Source: Letharia columbiana (lineage: Eukaryota; Ascomycota; Lecanoromycetes; Lecanorales; Parmeliaceae). Taken from it: 64,000 nt of DNA. The notes below the pieces were generated by a model. The model was not told the DNA's origin. It searched no databases and saw nothing but the letters and a program-made list of their open reading frames with translations. The stretch lies in assembly GCF_014066305.1 (NCBI RefSeq), contig NW_023501123.1, positions 62,001 to 126,000 of the forward strand. Direction: 5' to 3'. This document shows positions 47,764 to 58,754 of this stretch, in pieces. How positions within the stretch are numbered: position 1 is the first letter of the stretch; every line of letters starts with the position of its first letter. Both the position numbers and the translations under genes were made by a program.

Positions 47764-49954
47764 ATGCCTTCCTCCGAGGTCAATTTCAAGATCCAGGATG
47801 AAGGGCGTCTGGCAGAATTGGGATACACGCAGGAGTTGAGGCGAGAATGGAGTCTGTTGCACAACTTCGGCGCATCCTTTTCCATCATTGTGAGCGAACA
47901 CTCCACCAGCAATACACCAACGCACCTTTGCTAATGCTTGCTCACCCTTCAGAGTGTGGTGACCGGGATCACGACGTACGAAAAACACTACATTGCCTGC
48001 CGTGGAAATTGAACTGACCATGTTCAAGTCTCTTCGCCTATGGCCTCAACACAGGTGGGCCCGGCGTCATGACCGTTGGGTGGATCATCGTCAGCATGTT
48101 CAGTATGAACGAACCATTCTGTCATGCCTGCTCCTGGACTGACCACCCGGTAGCACTCATCATTGGCGCCTGCATGGCCGAGATCCTCTCCTCAATCCCT
48201 ACCTCCGGCGGCCCCTACTTCTGGGCCTACATGCTCGCTCCCCAACACAATGCCCCCTTCTTCGCCTGGATCACTGGCTGGTAAGAAGCCACCGCCTCCA
48301 CAGTGCTCATCCCCATCGTTGACCCGATTTCATGTAGGTTCAACCTTTTGGGACAGATAGCCGTCACCACCGGGATAGACTTCGGGTTGGCAAACCTAAT
48401 CTCCACCACGGCCCAAGTCAGTAATGGTTACCACGCTTCGTCCGGGAAGACTTTGGGCATACTCGCGGTGGTGCTGGTGTCGCATGTCCTCATCAACCTG
48501 TTCAGTGTGCGCACTTTACGGTACATGATCTACACCTCCATTGTCTTGAATACCCTGGGGGTGTCATGTCTGGCCATCGCAGTCCTTGCAAAGGCACCGA
48601 CGCACCAATCTGCAAAGTTCGTCTTTTCCACCTTCTACGATGGCACGGGATTGCCGGGTCAGGACGGGTGGAGCATACGAGCGTCTCCGGCATATGTGGC
48701 CGCCGTCGGAGTCCTGATGTCGCAGTACACCATTTTGGGCTTTGATGCTTCAGCCCATCTGTGTGAGGAGACGAGGAAAGCCGTCAGGGATGCTCCGTTG
48801 GGGTTGCTTTCGGCGATTGCAGGGTCGTCTGTGATTGGATTCTTTTTGATCGTCGCTCTGCTATTTTCGATTCAGGACTTCCAGGCTGTCAGAACCAGCC
48901 CGCTACCAGTGTTGAAAATCTTGATGGATGCATGTGGTGAAGGAGGTGGATTGGTGCTCATGGTCCTGATCATGCTTTGCGTCTGGCACTGCGGTCTTTT
49001 CAGCCTGGTCCGTAACCCACCCTTTCCCTCTCACACTCACGCAACCCCGTGCCCCAATAACGGAACTCAACTGCGCCGCACTAACACTGCCAGACGTCCA
49101 ACTCCCGCATGATGTTCGCCTTCGCCCGTGACGGCGGCATTCCGCACCGACTGCACATCATCGACCGCGGCTTCCACTCCCCGATCCGCACCGTCCTCTT
49201 CGGCGCCGGCTGTTCCTTCCTCCTCGCTCTCCCGTCCCTCGGCTCCACCGTCGCGTTCGACGGCACGACTTCCATCGCCACGATCGGCCTCTACCTATCC
49301 TACGGCATCCCCATCGCCATGGGCCTCGCGTACCCACGCAATTTCAAACGCGGGCCGTTCAACCTCGGCTCCGCATCCAAGCCCCTCGCCACCGTCGCCT
49401 GTCTCTGGATTGCCTTCATCACTATCGTGTTCTGCCTGCCGGCGGAAAACCCGGTTACGCAACAGACGCTCAACTACACGCCCGTGGCCCTGGCGGTGGT
49501 AGGCGTCTTCGCCTTCGGCTCGTGGTTCCTATGGGCGAGACATTGGTTCACGGGGCGGTGTAGGCATCATTGCAGGATCTGCATTCGGCAGTTGGACTTC
49601 CTGGGCGAGGAGATGGTGTACAGATCCGACACCGTGGACAGCGATGGCCATCAACGGCTGAAGAGTAACGAGGGCACCAACGACGGCTTTCAGCCCAGTG
49701 ATCCCGATTTCAGGAAAAGAGGGGAAAGTAGAGGCGGGTTGAAGAAGGCGGGTGATCAGTAAGTGCATTCTTCTTCCGTGCTAACCAATTCATCAATCCA
49801 TTCATCCATCCATTCATTCAATCAACCATGGCATCGCCACCACCGACGCAAGGGCTAACGAGCGGTACGTCCGAACAGGAAAATCTCCGTCGGGAGGGAA
49901 TTCGAAGTCTACTCCGCTCCCGCGAGAGAATACGAAGAAGTGGGCGAAATGTAA
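47764..49954 (+). CDS. amino acid/GABA-type permease (APC superfamily)
   Basis: Six exons: 47764-47889, 47953-47975, 48029-48280, 48338-49007, 49094-49758 and 49879-49954. All are GT-AG and in phase, giving 603 residues. Family marks are the N-terminal LGYTQELRREWSLLHNFGASF, the TM1 region SVVTGITTLFAYGLNTGGPG, EILSSIPTSGGPYFWAYML, and about twelve hydrophobic spans. Close relatives are fungal GABA, choline or polyamine permeases (Uga4/Hnm1-like); substrate cannot be told. I extended the gene past an in-frame TAA at 49760. GTAAGTG there is a strong donor, the downstream CTAAC and CAG at 49878 are a good acceptor, and the new 25-codon tail (KISVGREFEVYSAP..) is protein-like. If that intron is retained, the protein is 21-25 residues shorter. 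Plasma membrane location is inferred. Confidence 0.88.
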
Positions 49955-50214
49955 CATAACATAAATGGAAATCAAATCAAATCAAATCAAATCAAAACAA
50001 ATCAAACCATCGGCGGCGATTGGAACCGGGGATGTATGTACAGGGTTCATGTATCCATGGGGACGTGAAGTGAGTGAGTGAGTGAGTGAGGGTTGGTAGG
50101 TAGCTGTAGGAGTAGGAGTAGAGTACGAGGGACTCGTTGGAGTGGGCGGTGGTGGGTGGAGTTGATATGATACCCATGCATGCGTCTATCTATTTATCTA
50201 TCTGTTTATCTATC

Positions 50215-50400
50215 TATCTAGGAAGGAAGGAGAGAAAGAAAGGAAGGAAGGAAAGAAGGGAAGAAGGGAAGAACGGAAGAAAAATGGAAAAATGGAAAGA
50301 AGGAAATCAAGAAGGAAAGAAGGAAAGAAAGAAAGAAGGAAGGAAAGAAGGAGAGAAGAAAAGAGAGAAAGAAGGAAAGAAGGAAAGAAGGAAAGAAAAG
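50215..50400. repeat. polypurine GGAA/GAAA microsatellite
   Basis: Around 185 bases contain almost only A and G on the plus strand, built of GGAA, GAAA and AAGG units, preceded by a TCTA repeat (about 50186-50219). Such mirror-like purine tracts can form triplex DNA. Confidence 0.9.
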
Positions 50401-50584
50401 ATATTCAATCCACTCATGCACACGACCAGGATTGAATTCTTCACTCGATATCACCCATTCGCCATTCGCTACTTCCCATTTCCTATTTCCCAATCTCAAA
50501 TGTCAATCTCAAATCTCAAGTTTTGCCTCTGCGTCTAATTCAGGACGGGTGTGGGCGGCTGCGTCTTTTGTTGTATATCTATCT

Positions 50585-50647
50585 ACGCATCTATCTTACT
50601 CTTATTCTTATTCTTATTCTTATTCTTATTATATCTATTCATCTATC

Positions 50648-50681
<34 letters not shown>

Positions 50682-50745
50682 TATCATCATCATCACCATC
50701 ATCACCATCACCATCACCATCACCATCACCATCATCACCATCGGG
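50585..50745. repeat. compound TTCTTA / TTA / CATCAC microsatellite
   Basis: TCTTAT units, then TTA units (about 50648-50680), then ATCACC units run without a break. The frames reading poly-Ile, poly-Tyr or poly-His across it are artefacts. Confidence 0.9.
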
Positions 50746-51894
50746 ATTGAAGCTTATAATACTATTGTGTTGAAAGACTACCAAGTGTCTCCGTTCCGTT
50801 CACGCACTCGCTACCGTCCGACCGGACTGAGGAGGGGAGGAAGGAGGTAGGTTGGGCGGTTTAAAGAAGATTAGGTAAGTGCAGGGCGTGCCCGGAATTG
50901 AGAGTGAGTGAGAGTGCGAGTGAGGGGACTTTTGACGGCCTGGGCGGTTGGATGGGTGGGTGGGTGGGGGATTGTGGATGATGGGATGGGATGGGATGGG
51001 GTAGGTTAGGTTGGTAGGAGGGGCAGGGGTTAGGGGTGAGGGATGGGGGGTTGGTAGGAGGGAGGAGGGGGGAGGGTTGTGTGTTTGGAGAGTTGGAGAG
51101 GTTGGTGAGTTTAGGATTGGTGCATGGGTGGGTATAGAGCGGGCTTTGAAATGAGGCAGGTGGGTGGGTTGGGTGGGCGAAAAAACCCCAAATCCGGGTA
51201 CCGGTTCTACCACCGACGTGAGGGCTACGGGCAGAACGATCGAGGGGGGCCAAGTCATCAAACAACAACAACAACAACAACAGTGCGAAGGATGTGGAAA
51301 AGCTTCTACTCATGCGTGGGCGAGCGTGGATGGGATCGGATCGAGCGAATCCGTTTCTCACAAACGTCGTGTTGTCGGGATGGGATGTCGGTGACGGGTT
51401 CGAAAGTGCCCACTTGTTCTGCAGTGGACAGCACCGGTGAAGCCCTAACCCTACTCTCGGGAGGTGACCCTACAGCGGAACTGTGCATGAATTGAACTGT
51501 GCATGAATTGAGCTCTGGGGACTTTTTATCACTCGGACGTGATAGGGGCAATAGGCCCGAAGCTGGAAATCGAGGTGCGTGCCGGAACACTTCCACCCAA
51601 GCGCAAACCCTTTCAGGCGGGAGATGTTGGGGCTGGCAGGTGCAGGATTTCCGGTGCCGACCTCGATAAGGTAGGTAGTTAGTGGTTGCGGGCTGGGGTG
51701 AGATGTGTAGGAGGGGCGGGCTGTGGGGTTTATATGGTGGGTAGACGTAGGTACGAGTGCCTTAGAAGGTGGAGAAAACCTACTATGCTAACCCGACTAG
51801 GGAGGGAGGGAGGGTTTGATCTGGTCTGACTGACTGACGGCAATGGATGTCTGAGCTAGCTCTGCGAGAACGACTGCTGACGGGGAAGGAGCTG

Positions 51895-53032
51895 TGTTGG
51901 AATTCAGCATCTCAGCCCTATTGTGCTTGGCAACAACTATCCCCTTCCTTGAGTCCGGGTGGACCACGCTAGCAGGGGCCAGATGTAGGGATTATTATTG
52001 GTCACATCACTGCTTCTAACCGATTTCATCTTGCTTATTAAGATTTTTCTTTGGTAAACGGTGATTGGACAAATGATAATCCCTACATCTGGCCCCTGCT
52101 AGCGTGGTCCACCCGGACTCAAGGAAGGGGATAAGTAGCAGTACTCCTCCATAGAAAAACAACAAGCCGTCATCAATTTCATCAGGTTATGAGCCCGGTT
52201 TGACGAAAATCGTCACCACGACGGCTTCCTTCGTAAGGGATTACTAAAGGTATTCTTACGTCGTATTAATTCAGCCACAGAGTAGAGGTCCCGGTCGACG
52301 TCCGCTGCGTTAACACAAGTTGCTACTCATACCTCTACGGCTTCTCAGCGCAATTTTCACAAACTCTACGCATATCCTACGATACGATATCGACCACAAC
52401 ACTGTTAAAGGCAGAAGATTAAGGGGCTTAAAGGCTTAAGCTAGGATATAGGGGAGGAAAGACGGAAGCGTATCAGACAAGGCAGTTAGGGGAGGACAGT
52501 TTAGAGGGAGGCACGAAGGAACAGACACCCTCTCGAAGCCTACGAATCAGTCACTCGATATACCCTACAACACGCCACAAAGCCCTCTACGGAGATATTC
52601 GATAAGGCTCTAGGGGAGGACTCGATAGTTTAAAAAGATGTCAGATGCCAGTGTCAGATGCCAGTGCCAGAGCCAACGATGCCCGTGCCCGATGCCAGTG
52701 CCAGAAGCCCGTACATTTCGAAGTCGAACTAGTCACTCGATACCCTACAGCAAGTCATCTCGGAAAGCCCTACTACGGTAGACACACTCACATCTAAAGC
52801 ACTCTTCCCGATTTCCCTACACGAGCGAGGTTTACGGGTTTAAGGAGGCTTCAAAGCAGGATACAGGCAGTTGATTTATGGAGCTACAGCTACAGTCCCA
52901 GGGGGAAATAAATAGGTCTTCGCTGCAGGGGGAGTGTTGGAATTCAGCATCTCAGCCCTGTTATGCTTGGCAACAACTATAAGTAGCAGTACTCCTCCAT
53001 AGAAAAACAACAAGCCGTCATCAATTTCATCA
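51895..53032 (+). mobile_element. TRIM-like non-autonomous LTR element, copy 1
   Basis: 98-bp LTR (TGTTGGAATTCAGC...TTTCATCA) at 52935-53032; the left LTR 51895-52184 is the same LTR with a 190-bp MITE inside. Immediately after the left LTR comes GGTTATGAGCCCGG, complementary to the anticodon arm of initiator tRNA-Met, the half-molecule primer site used by many Copia elements. GCAGGGGGAG before the right LTR is the polypurine tract. The 750-bp interior has no long frame. Flanks are AGCTG (51890-51894) and GTACT (53033-53037), not matching each other but matching copy 2 crosswise. Confidence 0.88.
51941..52130. mobile_element. MITE with perfect 54-bp terminal inverted repeats
   Basis: 51941-51994 (CCCCTTCCTTGAGTCCGGGT...) is exactly reverse-complementary to 52077-52130. 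It interrupts the left LTR of TRIM copy 1, whose other three related LTRs lack it. The empty sites read AACTATAAGTAG or GACTATAAGTAG; the filled site shows AT on both sides, so a 2-bp AT duplication (or none, if the element is one base longer each side). No coding capacity. Confidence 0.92.
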
Positions 53033-53848
53033 GTACTTAGTCTCTTTGAAATGTACCTTCCTCATATGCTCTTCAAGAAGGTCTTCTCTCGTGAAACCGT
53101 GTGATCCAATACGCCCGCACCACTCGTACTTACAATCAAGTAGCTCGTCTGGTGCAGGGGGAATGTGCACAACCATATGACTTTTAAGATCGTGAGCTCG
53201 AGAACTTATGTGGCCGCAGTTTGGGTGTAGACAGGGGTACTCGGAAGGCGATGAAGGAATTGGGGTGCTGAATAAGATGTCGTCAGCGAATGCAGAAAAT
53301 TGTCAGAGATGTAGGGTGGAGAGGCAATGCTTCCCACTGAGTGCACCAACGAAGAGAGTAGTATCCTACCTGAGCTTTCGCTCCTTCACGTATTTTGAAG
53401 AGCTTACATGAGCAGTATGAACGACCTCAATACCAGGACGGTCTGCTTTCTGTGGGCCCAGCTGGCGACTGGGAACATAGCTGTGGACTGGGTAACTTTG
53501 GACTGGATAGCTTTGGACTGGGTAGGTCTGGACTGGATAGCTCTGTTGTGGTTGTGGGCTAGCCACTGAAGGGACTCTGGTAGCATAGCCAGAATTAGAG
53601 TTGTCCCTGGAGTGATAGCCAGCGTTGAGAGGAGGAGGCCTGAGGGTTTGATGCCCATGTGGGTATAGGTATCCACTGGTGGATTGCTGTTGAAGATAGT
53701 AATTGGGAGTACCGTAAGTGTGGGAAGAACTGGATGAGAAGCCCAAGGCTTGGCCGCAATGGCCGCCGTTAGGATCATTCTCAGTTCCGCTTGAAGGATC
53801 ATTTGCACTCGTAGGGCCACTGTTCCTCGTATAGGGCATATTGGGCAA
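53030..53848 (-). pseudogene. N-terminal half of a C2H2 zinc-finger protein gene, cut by TRIM/inversion
   Basis: Exons 53848-53370 and 53267-53030, joined by a 102-nt intron with a GCTGAC branch point, encode 238 residues. The N-terminal 160 are Ser/Tyr/Pro/Gln-rich with four near-repeats of SYPVQ. Exon 2 then encodes two zinc-finger-like units: YPCLHPNCGHISSRAHDLK with a following H-x3-H, and CKYEWCGRIGSHGFTREDL with H-x4-H. The reading frame reaches HFKETKY, whose last codons lie in the 5-bp duplication AGTAC, and then stops at a TGA contributed by the TRIM LTR (53030-53032). The rest of the gene is at 58755-59887 on the other strand. The upstream ATG at 53848 may not be the true start; an earlier exon in 53.9-54.6 kb is possible. 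Confidence 0.82.
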
Positions 53849-54612
53849 GGGATATGCTTAGAAGCTAAAGCACGAGACGAGAAGTCGCGATATGAGCTGG
53901 AAATGTTCATTATATTAATGAAAATGCGCCGCCAGGGCATGTATTTTCTTTCCAACGCTCTGAAGATCACATTGATAGATTGATGGTCATGGGATGGGCG
54001 GAGACATAATAATTGGATGGAAGGGGTAGGTTGGAAGAGAGGTCAGCAGTGATATACCGACATGGCGGGGTTCTCCGAGACCATATAGTCGTTGCAGAGA
54101 ATGAGGCTGTTCTTCCTGCGCCCTGCTACGGTGGCTCGGCGATCACCGTGCATGAGGCTACATAGAGCTTGCATCTCGCATCGTCCAATCGCGATGCAGC
54201 ACCGTGAACTTGTTTCTTCTTCCACTTCTCGCTTTGAAGCGCGTAGGTAGCACACGATCTCTGGTGATGCGCGGATTCTGAGATGAAGAGAGTGGCGGAG
54301 ACATTTGACCGCGGTGCTGCGCACGGCAAGGCTGCGCTCATCCTCGCCAATCGTTGTATTGGGAATGTAATATCCGCGATGCTTGCACGACCTCGCATCT
54401 AGACGATACGATTGGTCAATAACATCTGATAAACACGAACGCATAAATCTTCTCCTCGTGCTGAAAGGACTTGTTCTGTTAAAACGATATGTATGATGGT
54501 CATGAAGGATGGTTGAAAGAGAGCAGGAAGTATAGCAGGTCAGCCCTACGGCAATGCCGCCCAAGGCTCTGCAGCCGACTTTTTGTATCGAAGGCAAGCA
54601 GTAGCAACAGCC
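53849..54612. other. spacer between zinc-finger half and reductase gene
   Basis: A minus-strand frame of 184 codons (54043-54597) is open here but has no recognisable domain; it could be an upstream exon of the zinc-finger gene or chance. I do not call it. Confidence 0.4.
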
Positions 54613-55923
54613 TCATCCCTCATTTTCACTACCCCCCTCCTTCTCTCCCCTCCAGCTCCGGCGTATCTCCAAAACAAACCTTCGCCATAACCCCCGGATA
54701 CCGATCCCCACTCGTCTCACAACCCTCCACCGCCTCCCTATCTCCCTCGCCTGCCCCTCACTCAACACCACCCGCAAACTCCCCAAATTCTCCTCAAGAT
54801 ACTTCGCCTTCTTCGTCCCCGGAATCGGAATCACATCCGGCCCCTGCTCCATCAACCACGCCAGCGTTAATTGCCCCGTCGTACAACCTTTCATCTTCGC
54901 GATGGCGGAAAGCTTGTCAACGAGCTCGAGATTCTTGGGGAAATTCTCCGCCGAGAACCGAGGCATGTTGCGCCTCCAATCGCCCGGCCCGAAGTCCTCG
55001 GCGCTTTTGTACTGGCCTGTAAGCACCCCCCGGCCGAGCGGGCTGTAGGCTACGGTCGCTACGCCCAGCTCGCGACACGTGGCGAGCAGGTTTGTGCCGG
55101 AGGCGTTTTCGATGTCGAGGGTGAAGGGGGAGTATTCGATTTGGACGGCGTGGATGGGGTGGATGGTCATGGCGCGGCGGAGGGTGGTGGAGGAGCATTC
55201 CGAAAGGCCGAGGTAGCGCACTTTGCCCGAGTGGACGGCGGAGGCCATGGTAGAGACGATGGTTTCGACGGGGACTTTGCCGTCGAAACGGTGGCTGGAG
55301 GGTTGTCAGTGCTGGATGGGAAAAGGCTTGGATTGGGGGAAGAGGGAGATACGAACCAGTACCAGAGGTCAACATGGTCGGTTTGCAGTCTTTCCAGACT
55401 CCCATCGATGGCTTTTCGTATGTACTCCGGCTCATTGGAGAAAATGCGTGTACCGTCTGCTAAGCCCTTGACTGCGAATTTGGTTGCCAGAAATACCTTA
55501 TCCCTCTCTCAGCATCACATACTCTCAAGATTTAGAACGAAGGTAGAGCATACCTGATCACGCTTTCCAGTCCTTTTGAACCACTTCCCAATCAGCTCTT
55601 CGTTGTCCCCATAGCCCTACACCAGATCAGCTTACGACTCTCGAACATAGCAAACATTCAATCCCGATTCATACCTCAGCAGTATCCCAGAACGTACAGC
55701 CCATCTCAAACACCTTATCCAGAAACGCTAACCGCTCTTCCTCGTCTCCAGCATCGCCGTAGAGCGTAGCTACTCATGCATCATATCATTAGCTCGCCCA
55801 TTCTCATATCGGAGAAATCGGACACGGTAATTCCCTACAACTCAGCCCCATAGCCCCATACCCCAACGCACTAACCCACGGCCCATCCTTGCCCAATTGG
55901 CGCGTGGGAAGTTGTGCAGCCAT
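54613..55923 (-). CDS. aldo/keto reductase with frameshifted C-terminus
   Basis: NADP-dependent oxidoreductase of the aldo/keto reductase fold (AKR13-like, related to YakC/pyridoxal reductase types). Exons 55923-55839, 55772-55675, 55616-55554, 55496-55357 and 55294-54613 splice in phase to 355 residues. Visible marks are PWVSALGYGAMGLS, FWDTAEGYGDNEELIGKW (catalytic Asp and Tyr), LATKFAV (Lys), a His in YCHRFDGKVPVE, then VRYLGLSECS, AVQIEYSPFTLD, VAYSPLGRGVLTG and PIPGTKKAKYLEEN. Near 54760 the expected ending (EAVEGCETSGDRYPG...) is found one frame away, so a single-base loss replaces the last ~30 residues by an Arg-rich tail that runs to 54613. This may be a real lesion or a sequencing error; the catalytic core is intact. 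The gene lies inside the inverted segment. Confidence 0.85.
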
Positions 55924-56183
55924 TGCGGTGCGCTGCCGTAGTTATTGTTAAACGCTGATCGATCGGCAGCACGTTAGAGTTAGATTGGATAGGATTAAGT
56001 GCGTAAGTAAGTACATATAAGATGGACTTGTTTTGAAAGAAAGAAACATTCCGTCTGTTGTAGTTAAGTAACGGTGCACCCGTTCGGCGTTAAGCTTAAG
56101 TACCCCAAACAAATGATTCCTTACAAATCCATAAGGTACCCCGTCTTACCAGTACAGGTATTGATCTGTAAGTAAGCCATAGC
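55924..56183. other. spacer, reductase promoter
   Basis: No gene. Presumed promoter of the aldo/keto reductase. Confidence 0.4.
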
Positions 56184-57092
56184 CTGAGGTGATATTGGCG
56201 TGTGCAGAAAACGTTGGAATACTTGGCACTGAGAAAATCACACACACCACCAAAAGTAGTACTGAATAGATGAATCTTCTCCCATATCGCATTCTACCAC
56301 CTTCCTCATCATATTTGAAGCTCCTGTATATCTCGCTTAGCCAATTCCTGTTGTTTCGAAATGCCCCTCGCAACGATCGATAGAAGGGGCTTACCTCCGC
56401 CTATTCGGTCCAGAATCGTTCGTTTGTTACTCCTTTGCGAGGTCCGATATCTGCCTCCCTACTCACCAGATGTCAATCCCATCGAGCTCTCTTTCAGCGT
56501 CTTGAAGGCACGGGTTCGAAGATACTTTTACGAGGTATGGCCTCAGTTCCAAGGGAACTTTGTTGACTTCTTACGATATGCCGTGATGAGGAGTCGGTGC
56601 GATCTCTTTCCGAGGGAGCATTTCAAGCATAGTGCTATGGGAGGCTATATCTTTGAGGCGGACATGAGGGAGTCAAATAGAGCTCTTAATGAGTGCGATA
56701 TTCAGATAGATTTTGAAGACTAAACTACATTTGCTGCTGCTGCTACTGCCCCAGAGTCATTAAGGCCTTCGCCTGTCGCCATTAAGGCTTAAATACCTTC
56801 AAGTCTGCCTTAAAGCCTCTGACTAAAGCATCAGGAACCCCCAATTGTAAAGCAACACGATACATAAGGGGGGGACCCCTGACTGCGTCGATTGGGAGGC
56901 ATTTTGAAACACTAAGGCAAGATATTAAGGATCGGCTAAGCGAGATATATAGGAGCTTCAAATATGATGAGGAAGGTGGTAGAATGCGATATGAGAGAAG
57001 ATTCATCTATTCAGTACTACTTTTGGTGGTGTGTGTGTGATTTTCTCAGTGCCAAGTATTCCAACGTTTTCTGCACACGCTAATATTGCACC
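56184..57092. mobile_element. remnant of a Tc1/mariner-like element bounded by ~150-bp inverted arms
   Basis: The left arm (about 56190-56345) and right arm (about 56935-57087) are near-identical inverted copies: GCGTGTGCAGAAAACGTTGG on one side, its complement on the other. The differences are few. Between them lies the end of a DDE transposase on the plus strand. Each arm could encode LSEIYRSFKYDEEGG reading outward, so the arms may be duplicated internal sequence rather than true termini. Confidence 0.65.
56361..56723 (+). pseudogene. C-terminal fragment of a Tc1/mariner (DDE_3) transposase
   Basis: 120 codons contain LPPYSPDVNPIELSFSVLK, the hallmark around the last catalytic acidic residue (NPIE) of Tc1/mariner transposases, followed by VRRYFYEVWPQF. 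The first two catalytic Asp and the DNA-binding domain are absent, so the fragment cannot be active. It is short for the family (usually 340-550 residues). Confidence 0.82.
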
Positions 57093-57863
57093 GATTCGGT
57101 AATTTTTCCCGGCCTTAACCCTCGAAAAAGTTACCAACTCATACCCCAAAACACGGATTCGTTACCGAGTGATACCCTAAATTCTGGCGGCGGCGTATGG
57201 AAATGTAACGCCAGGGTACGAGTTCGCAAACCATATCGAGCGAAGACAGTAATGACAGCACGTTGATTCGGTAAATTGCAGGCAGAGGCAGAATAGCCAG
57301 TTGCAACCAACCCTAATGACTGACGATTGGATATCGAGCCGAACCTCATCGCTCTCCTCTCCATTCTCGCGTGCATCCCGGAATCCATACCATCCGCGCG
57401 GACGGCGCTACAAGCCTACATATCTTGGCAGCAGCGGTACAATTGGTGCGCTCCATACACACAAAGTAGGTGGCACGGCTTGTGTAGCTCTGTCCAGACG
57501 AGCCGCGTCAGTGCGTACGTATTACCCATAGACGCATCTACTAATCTCACAGATGTCCAGAAAATCGGAAGAACAGAAAGACCTACCGTATCGTTGTGCG
57601 ATTATGGGATAATGACTACTCTTTCACCTGATTCCTTTCTTACCTTTCCTCCCTTCTCCGTCTCTTCATCTCCCCACCCAGCCCATGTTGCATAAAACCT
57701 CGAATAAACAATCGACACCACACCAGCACATACCTAGCGCTAATCACTTCATTAACGGACTTCGTACTCTCATAACAACACAGATAGTCCCTTCCTCGCT
57801 TCATATACATACAAACATACATACATACATACATACATACATCACACAGCCACGCACTCAGCT
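57093..57863. other. spacer with dispersed repeat and CATA microsatellite
   Basis: No gene. 57093-57290 contains sequence related to the palindrome at 15595-15715 (ATACCCCAAAAC, TTACCGAGTGATACCCTAAA, and GATTCGGTAAATTGC near 57265). A CATA microsatellite lies at about 57808-57840. Short frames elsewhere are unsupported. Confidence 0.5.
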
Positions 57864-58754
57864 TGATGAAATTGATGACGGCTTATTGTTTTTCTATGGA
57901 GGAGTACTGCTACTTATAGTCTATGCCAAGCATATCAGGGCTGAGTTGCTGAATTCCAACACTCCCCCTGCAGCGAAGACCTATTTGCTCCCCCCTGGGA
58001 CTGTAGCTGTAGCTCCATAAATCAATTGCCTGTGTCCTGCTTTAAAGCCTCCTTAAACCCGTAAACCTCGCTCGTGTAGGGAAACCGGGAAGAGTGCTTT
58101 GGATGTGAGTGTGCCTACCGTAGTAGGGCTTTCCGAGATGACTTGCTGTAGGGTATATCGAGTGACTGATTCGTAGGCTTCGAGAGGGTGTCTGTTCCTT
58201 CGTGTCTCTAAACTGTCCTCTCCTAGAGCCTTGTCGAATGCCTTCGTAGAGGACTTTGTGGCGTGTTGTAGGGTATATCGAGTGACTAATTCGTAAGCTT
58301 CGAGATGTACGGGCTTCTGGCACTGGCATCGGGCACAGGCGTCGTTGGCTCTGGCACTGGCATCTGACACTGGCATCTGACATCTTTCTAACTATCGAGT
58401 CCTCCCCTAGCTGCCTTGTCTGGTGCGCTTCCACTTTCCTCCTCTAAATTCTAGCCCTAAGCCCCCCAATCTTCTGCCTTTAACAGTGCTGTGGTCGATA
58501 TCGTATCGTAGGATCTGTGAGGTATGGAATTGCGCTGAAAAAGCCGTAGAGGTAATAAGTAGCAACTTGTGTTAACGCAGCGGACGTCGACCGGGACCTC
58601 TATGGCTGAATTGTACGACGTAAGAATACCTTTAGTAATCCCTTACGAAGGAAGCCGTCGTGGTGACGAGTTTCGTCAAACCGGGCTCATAACCTGATGA
58701 AATTGATGACGGCTTGTTGTTTTTTCTATGTGGCTGAGTTGCTGAATTCCAACA
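57864..58754 (-). mobile_element. TRIM-like non-autonomous LTR element, copy 2 (inverted)
   Basis: Same family as copy 1, reversed. The LTR at 57864-57961 is the full 98 bp. The other at 58695-58754 has lost 38 bp internally (ends TGATGAAATT...TTCCAACA kept). The complement of the primer site (CCGGGCTCATAACC) abuts it at 58681-58694. The interior is about 733 bp and roughly 90% like copy 1 where compared by eye. Flanks are CAGCT (57859-57863) and AGTAC (58755-58759). Confidence 0.88.

Larger units (their letters stand above)
49955..51894. other. intergenic, dense in simple repeats, no gene
   Basis: No gene supported; the long frames here are products of simple repeats. Besides the two tracts listed separately there are AAATC repeats near 49975-50005, GTGA repeats at 50070-50090, and GGGT/GATGG-type repeats at 50940-51010. 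Confidence 0.6.

Noticed and set aside
49109..49762. Ending the permease at the TAA at 49760
   Set aside because: That TAA is part of a strong GTAAGTG donor; a downstream CTAAC branch point and CAG acceptor give an in-phase protein-like tail, so the longer model is preferred.
50137..50773. Long frames rich in Lys/Glu, Ile, Tyr or His
   Set aside because: They are translations of GGAA, TTA and CATCAC microsatellites; all frames and both strands behave alike.
54043..54597. 184-residue minus-strand protein
   Set aside because: No domain and a competing overlapping frame; it may be an upstream exon of the zinc-finger gene but I cannot show a junction.
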